NCBI GenBank assembly: GCA_029782145.1
Contig: JAKOVH010000016.1
Span: forward strand, 310,001-374,000
Direction: 5' to 3'
DNA: 64,000 nt
Source: Actinomycetes bacterium
GTDB lineage: Bacteria; Actinomycetota; Acidimicrobiia; Acidimicrobiales; Acidimicrobilacustridaceae
Shown piece by piece: positions 60,563 through 64,000 of the stretch (the stretch's first letter is position 1; every line of letters starts with the position of its first letter). A program made the translations under genes and the position numbers. The notes under the pieces were generated by a model that worked only from the letters and a program-made list of their open reading frames with translations, searched no databases and was not told the DNA's origin.

Positions 60563-61339
60563 ATGACCGAGACGCTGGTGGCAGTCGAGCGCGGCGACGA
60601 CGGCGTGGCCGTCGTTCGCCTCCAGAACGGCAAGGTGAACTCCCTCTCGTCGGAGGTGCTGCGCCAGCTGCGCGCCGCTGCCGAGGAGCTCACGGCCGAC
60701 CCGCCCGGGGCGGTGGTGGTCACCGGCAGCGAGCGCATCTTCGCCGCCGGCGCCGACATCACCGAGTTCGGCGGGCCCGAGGAGGCCCGCCGCATCGGTG
60801 GGCTGTTCCTCGAGGCCCTCGACGCGGTGGCCGCCATCCCCCGCATGGTCATCGCCGCGGTGGCGGGCCCGGCGCTCGGCGGCGGTTGCGAGCTGGCCCT
60901 GGCCTGTGACCTGCGCATCGCCGCCGACACGGCCCGCTTCGGCCAGCCCGAGATCCTCCTCGGGATCATCCCCGGCGGCGGGGGCACGCAGCGCCTGGCC
61001 CGGCTGGTCGGCCCGGCCCGGGCCAAGGACCTCGTGCTGAGCGGGCGCCAGGTGCGCGCCGAGGAGGCGCTCGCCATGGGGCTGGCCGACGAGGTCGTGC
61101 CCGCGGCCGAGCTGCTCGAACGGGCCCGGGCGAGGGCCGCCGAGCTGGCCCGCGGCGCGCTGGCCGCCCAGGCGCTGGCCAAGCGCGCCATCGACGAGGG
61201 GCTCGACCTCAGCCTGGAGGAGGGCCTCGCCCTCGAGCAGGACCTCTTCGCGGAGGTCTTCGGCACCGATGACGCCGGCATCGGCGTGCGCTCGTTCCTC
61301 GCCGACGGGCCCGGCCGGGCCACCTTCACCGGCCGCTAG
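60563..61339 (+). CDS. Enoyl-CoA hydratase (crotonase family)
   Basis: A 258-residue crotonase. First oxyanion segment IFAAGADITEFGG (about 55-67). Second segment VAGPALGGGCELALACDLRIA (about 98-118) with GGGCEL, the Glu of which is a catalytic acid/base. The third, GQPEILLGIIPGGGGTQRLARLVG, supplies the second Glu (IPGGGGTQ region), so both catalytic acids of a true hydratase are present. It hydrates trans-2-enoyl-CoA. Leaderless start. Confidence 0.92.
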   Translation: MTETLVAVERGDDGVAVVRLQNGKVNSLSSEVLRQLRAAAEELTADPPGAVVVTGSERIFAAGADITEFGGPEEARRIGGLFLEALDAVAAIPRMVIAAVAGPALGGGCELALACDLRIAADTARFGQPEILLGIIPGGGGTQRLARLVGPARAKDLVLSGRQVRAEEALAMGLADEVVPAAELLERARARAAELARGALAAQALAKRAIDEGLDLSLEEGLALEQDLFAEVFGTDDAGIGVRSFLADGPGRATFTGR

Positions 61340-61412
61340 GCGCTCGGCCGCGCCCGGCGCACCGTCGTGCGGTCGGGCGCGCCGCGACCACGGCGGGCGG
61401 GCGGGCGCTCGG

Positions 61413-61418
61413 TAGGGT
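61413..61418 (+). promoter_or_regulatory. -10 element of rhomboid gene (leaderless)
   Basis: TAGGGT with 7-nt spacing to GTG 61426. Confidence 0.55.
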
Positions 61419-61425
61419 CGTCGCC

Positions 61426-62328
61426 GTGACCGAGTCCGTGCCCATCACGACCTGCTACCGCCACCCCGACCGGCGGGCCGGCGTGAGCTGCCAGCGCTGC
61501 GGTCGGCCCATCTGCCCCAGCTGCATGGTCCAGGCCTCGGTCGGCTTCCAGTGCCCCGAGTGCGTGAAGGGTGCGGCGAAGACGTCGCCGGTGGTGCGCT
61601 TCGGCGAGATCCGGCACGGCGGCCGGCCGGTCGTCACCCTCGGGCTCATCGCCCTCAACGTCGTGGCCATGGTGGTGGTGGGCGTGCAGGCCGGGTCGTT
61701 CATGGAGGGCGGCGGCTCGTTCTGGGACAACGGGGTGCTGGTCGGCTACGGCGAGCTCCGGGAGGTCGTCGGGCTCCGGGTCGTGAGCACCCCGGTGGGG
61801 GTGGCCGAGGGCGAGTGGTACCGGATCATCACCGGCGGGTTCCTGCACTCGGGCCTGCTGCACCTCGGCATGAACATGCTGTTGCTGTACCTGCTCGGCG
61901 CGCAGCTCGAGCCGCTGCTCGGCCGGGTCCGCTTCCTCACCTTGTACCTGGCGTGCCTCGTCGCCGGCTCCTTCGGGGTGCTGCTCGTGTCGCCCACCGC
62001 CGTCACGGTCGGTGCATCGGGTGCCATCTTCGGGCTGATGGGCGCGGCGCTCGCCGCCCAGCGGCTCGCCCCGCACCGCGTCGCGCTGGCCAACATCGGC
62101 GCGTTGATCGTGGTGAACCTGCTCATCACCTTCGCCGTGCCCAACATCTCGGTCGGGGCCCACGTGGGCGGCCTGGTCGCCGGGGTGGTCGTCGGGGCGC
62201 TGGTGATCTGGCTCGACACCAAGGTGGCCTCGGAGTGGCTGGGCGCCGCGGTGTGCCTGGCGGTGGCGGCCGTGCTGTTCGTCGGCTGCCTCTGGGCGGC
62301 CGACCACTGGGCCAACCCGATCCTGTGA
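61426..62328 (+). CDS. Rhomboid-family intramembrane protease with N-terminal zinc finger
   Basis: A 300-residue membrane protein. Residues 10-50 are a B-box-like zinc finger (Cys 10, 22, 25, 30, 33, 43, 46 and His13). A rhomboid core of about seven helices follows. It has HSGLLHLGMNMLLLYLLG, the catalytic Ser in GASGAIFG and the catalytic His in GAHVGGLVAG. The active site is complete, so it should cut membrane helices of partner proteins. Target unknown. Converges with an SRPBCC gene. Confidence 0.9.
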   Translation: MTESVPITTCYRHPDRRAGVSCQRCGRPICPSCMVQASVGFQCPECVKGAAKTSPVVRFGEIRHGGRPVVTLGLIALNVVAMVVVGVQAGSFMEGGGSFWDNGVLVGYGELREVVGLRVVSTPVGVAEGEWYRIITGGFLHSGLLHLGMNMLLLYLLGAQLEPLLGRVRFLTLYLACLVAGSFGVLLVSPTAVTVGASGAIFGLMGAALAAQRLAPHRVALANIGALIVVNLLITFAVPNISVGAHVGGLVAGVVVGALVIWLDTKVASEWLGAAVCLAVAAVLFVGCLWAADHWANPIL

Positions 62329-62337
62329 CCCGCCCGC

Positions 62338-62778
62338 TCAGCGCGCCTCGACGATCACCTTCAGGGCTCGCAGGTTGCGGATCCAGACGAGGCGCAGCAC
62401 CTCACCGCCCACCGCGGCGCCGAGCGGCCCGCCCATCCACCACGGGAACCGGAGCCGCTCGCTCCAGGTGAAGCGCGTGCGCCCTCCCCGGGCCCGCCGG
62501 AGGGTGAAGCGGCCGGTGCCCGTGACCATCCCGACGTGGCGCACGCCGATGGTGCGGCGCGGCACCCACCGGGTGATCTCCATGCGGTCGGTGAGGCGGA
62601 ACGGGCCGAGCCGGGTGTCGCAGTCGAACGTCGTGCCCACCCCGCGGGTCCGGGCCGAGGTGAACCGGATGGCGTTGGCGTCGTGCATCCACTCGACGTG
62701 GTCCTCGACCCGGCGCACGACGTCCCAGACCTCGGCCGGGCTGGCGTCGATAAGCGTGCTCACCCGGATGCCGGCCAT
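62338..62778 (-). CDS. SRPBCC family protein
   Basis: A 146-residue START/Bet v1-like ligand-binding protein: VSTLIDASPAEVWDVVRRVEDHVEWMHDANAIRF at the N-terminus, strands in the middle and an amphipathic C-terminal helix (GGPLGAAVGGEVLRLVWIRNLRALK). Close to polyketide cyclase/dehydrase-type members, but no catalytic residue can be assigned. ATG 62778 has TACCAT 6 nt upstream on the minus strand. Divergent from the inositol-monophosphatase-like gene. Confidence 0.8.
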   Translation of the reverse strand: MAGIRVSTLIDASPAEVWDVVRRVEDHVEWMHDANAIRFTSARTRGVGTTFDCDTRLGPFRLTDRMEITRWVPRRTIGVRHVGMVTGTGRFTLRRARGGRTRFTWSERLRFPWWMGGPLGAAVGGEVLRLVWIRNLRALKVIVEAR

Positions 62779-62784
62779 CGCCGC

Positions 62785-62790
62785 ATGGTA
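62785..62790 (-). promoter_or_regulatory. -10 element of SRPBCC gene (leaderless)
   Basis: Minus-strand TACCAT, 6 nt before ATG 62778. The same bases precede the GGGAGG Shine-Dalgarno of the divergent gene at 62802. Confidence 0.5.
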
Positions 62791-62801
62791 GGGAGGTGGT
62801 C

Positions 62802-63782
62802 GTGGACGACGCCCAGCCGGACCCCGGATCGACCGCCGACCCCGACGACCGAGCCGACCTCGAGGCGCTGGCCGCCGCCCTCACCGAGGTGGGCCGGGCG
62901 GTGCGTGACGCCGTGCGCTCGGGCGAGGTGGGCGGCGTGGGCCACGACGGCCACGTCGACGACCACCGCGTGGTGCGCACCGAGGGCGGCGACGACGTGT
63001 TCGGGGTCGACGCCCGGGCCGAGGCGGCCCTCGCCCCGGCCCTGGCCGCGCTGGGCGATCGGTGGCCGGGCACGGCGGTGGTCGAGGGCCACGACGAGCC
63101 GCTGGCGGTGGGTGACCCCGCCGGCCCGTGGCGCTACCTGGTCGACCCCGTCGACGGCACCCGCGGGCTGCTGGCCGGCAAGCGCAGCGCGTGGGTGCTG
63201 CTCGGTGCCGGCCGCCACGCCCGCACCCTCGAGCAGCTCGAGGTCGGCGCGGTGGTGGAGATCCCCACCCGGCGGGCCGCCGTGGGCCTCGTCGCCCACG
63301 CCGCCGTCGGCGGCCCCGCTCACGCCCTGGACGACGACCTGACCGGGGCCGGCGCCCCGCCCCGTCCGGTGGCGCTCGTGCCGCGAGGCGGTGATCTCGC
63401 CCGCCGCTTCGTCACCGTGGTCCGCCTGGCCCCCGGCAGCCACGCCCCCATCGGCGAGTGGGCCGACCGCCACCTCGAGGGCCTCGAGGTCTACGACGAC
63501 CTGGCGCCCTGCACCGGCGGCTACCTCGTCGGGCTCGCCGCCGGCAACGACGCCGCCGTGCTCGACCCGCGGCCGCTCCTGGTGCCGGGGCACCTGGCGG
63601 CGCACCCCTACGACCTGGCGTCGCTCGTGGTCACTCGGGCCGCGGGCGCCGTGGTCGAGGCCCTGCCGCCGGGACCGCTCGACGTGCCGATCGACTGCAC
63701 CACCCCGGTGGCGTGGGCCGGCTACGCGGACGAGGAGGTGGCCGCCCGGCTGCGCCCCGGCCCGGGCTCGCTGGCCGGTTGA
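62802..63782 (+). CDS. Inositol monophosphatase-like protein
   Basis: A 326-residue Li+-sensitive phosphatase superfamily protein. The core motif DPVDGTRG is at 115-122 with GGDDVFGVDARAE before it. The usual EE metal pair appears as VVEGHDE. Late Cys/Gly-rich segment ECxxD-like is less clear, so activity is likely but not certain. Possible substrates: myo-inositol phosphate, histidinol phosphate or PAP. I chose GTG 62802, with GGAGG 5 nt upstream, over GTG 62796. Confidence 0.78.
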   Translation: MDDAQPDPGSTADPDDRADLEALAAALTEVGRAVRDAVRSGEVGGVGHDGHVDDHRVVRTEGGDDVFGVDARAEAALAPALAALGDRWPGTAVVEGHDEPLAVGDPAGPWRYLVDPVDGTRGLLAGKRSAWVLLGAGRHARTLEQLEVGAVVEIPTRRAAVGLVAHAAVGGPAHALDDDLTGAGAPPRPVALVPRGGDLARRFVTVVRLAPGSHAPIGEWADRHLEGLEVYDDLAPCTGGYLVGLAAGNDAAVLDPRPLLVPGHLAAHPYDLASLVVTRAAGAVVEALPPGPLDVPIDCTTPVAWAGYADEEVAARLRPGPGSLAG

Positions 63783-63789
63783 GCGCCGG

Positions 63790-63848
63790 CTCAAGTCCGG
63801 CACTGCCCGGGTCAGGCCCGGCACTGCCCGGCTCAGGCCCGGCGCAGG
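63790..63848. repeat. 21-bp tandem repeat, about 2.8 copies
   Basis: CTCAAGTCCGGCACTGCCCGG (63790-63810), then GTCAGGCCCGGCACTGCCCGG (63811-63831), then a partial third copy that runs into the galT stop. Lies between two convergent genes. The copies can also pair partly, so they may help termination. Confidence 0.7.
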
Positions 63849-64000
63849 TCGGCGGCCGCCTGCTCGGGCGCCACGATGTTGATGAGCACGCCGGTGCCCG
63901 CCTCGAACCCGGCGACGCTGAGCAGCCGGGGCAGCACGTGCACGTGCCAGTGGAAGGGGTCGCGGGCGTGGTGCGGGGCGGTGTGGAACACCAGGTTGTA
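63833..64000 (-). CDS. galT: Galactose-1-phosphate uridylyltransferase, C-terminal fragment
   Basis: The last 55 residues of a GalT-type HIT-superfamily protein, cut by the window end. YNLVFHTAPHH, then FHWHVHVLPRL (HxHxH-like), then AGFEAGTGVLINIVAPEQAA match the C-terminus of GalT. GalT exchanges uridylyl between UDP-glucose and galactose-1-phosphate, using the product of galU. The start lies outside the window. Confidence 0.85.
   Translation of the reverse strand, partial: YNLVFHTAPHHARDPFHWHVHVLPRLLSVAGFEAGTGVLINIVAPEQAAADLRRA

Overview
This window is a very GC-rich, densely packed actinobacterial chromosome segment. Four traits point to Actinomycetota, most likely the class Acidimicrobiia: a DUF3097 protein, an F420-type luciferase-like oxidoreductase, steroid-type (Ltp/DUF35) thiolase genes, and a galU - gephyrin-like moeA - sepX/glpR gene set. 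The class assignment is an inference from gene content, not a phylogeny. There is no insertion sequence, prophage or CRISPR array. It reads as core and metabolic chromosome in short operons, often joined by 4-nt ATGA/GTGA overlaps. Many first genes look leaderless: a TANNNT -10 element ends only 6-8 nt before the start codon. I used that pattern to settle several start codons.

Layout. 1-5.6 kb: tail of an unknown gene, then a minus-strand operon of Uup-like ABC-F, ABC permease, ABC ATPase and DUF3097. 5.7-8.1 kb: PIG-V-like mannosyltransferase, NfuA-like Fe-S carrier, small 2TM protein. 8.2-12.4 kb: acyl-CoA module (enoyl-CoA hydratase, double DUF35 protein, two thiolase-fold Ltp3/Ltp4-like proteins without the catalytic Cys), closed by a strong terminator. 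12.4-15.4 kb: patatin, MarR and acyl-CoA synthetase operon. 15.4-20 kb: minus operon of flippase-like UPF0104 protein, PAP2 phosphatase, DXS and YkgJ. 20-26.8 kb: lipoprotein, thioesterase, TldD with two tandem PmbA paralogs, UppP.

26.9-38.7 kb: CpaB/SAF protein and a zinc-ribbon FmdB gene whose promoter overlaps a CIRCE (HrcA) element. Then come galU, moeA/glp, moaA, several oxidoreductases, a Mut7-C protein, a bicupin, moaC, a SepX/GlpR-like membrane protein and a bacterial translin. 38.8-42.5 kb: two tandem SCP/CAP lipoproteins, tRNA-Ala(CGC), and a sulfide operon (SQR-like flavoprotein, TusE/DsrC-like, DsrE-like). The sulfide promoter carries a CsoR/CstR-like operator and an 18-bp perfect palindrome. 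42.5-47.4 kb: IclR regulator divergent from an amidohydrolase across a short inverted repeat, thiolase, isochorismatase-like protein, TetR regulator. 47.4-54.4 kb: small membrane protein, second PIG-V-like protein, TsaC/Sua5, acyl-CoA desaturase with a TetR-type operator, membrane protein, GlpX, DnaJ-tailed protein, alpha/beta hydrolase. 54.4-64 kb: L,D-transpeptidase and MFS transporter, Nfu, MeaB GTPase, two secreted proteins, MscL with a zinc ribbon, enoyl-CoA hydratase, rhomboid protease, SRPBCC protein, inositol-monophosphatase-like protein, and the C-terminus of galT.

Common themes are lipid/steroid-type acyl-CoA metabolism, isoprenoid and cell-envelope lipid supply, molybdenum cofactor and Glp-GlpR cell-division functions, Fe-S assembly, and sulfide/persulfide handling.
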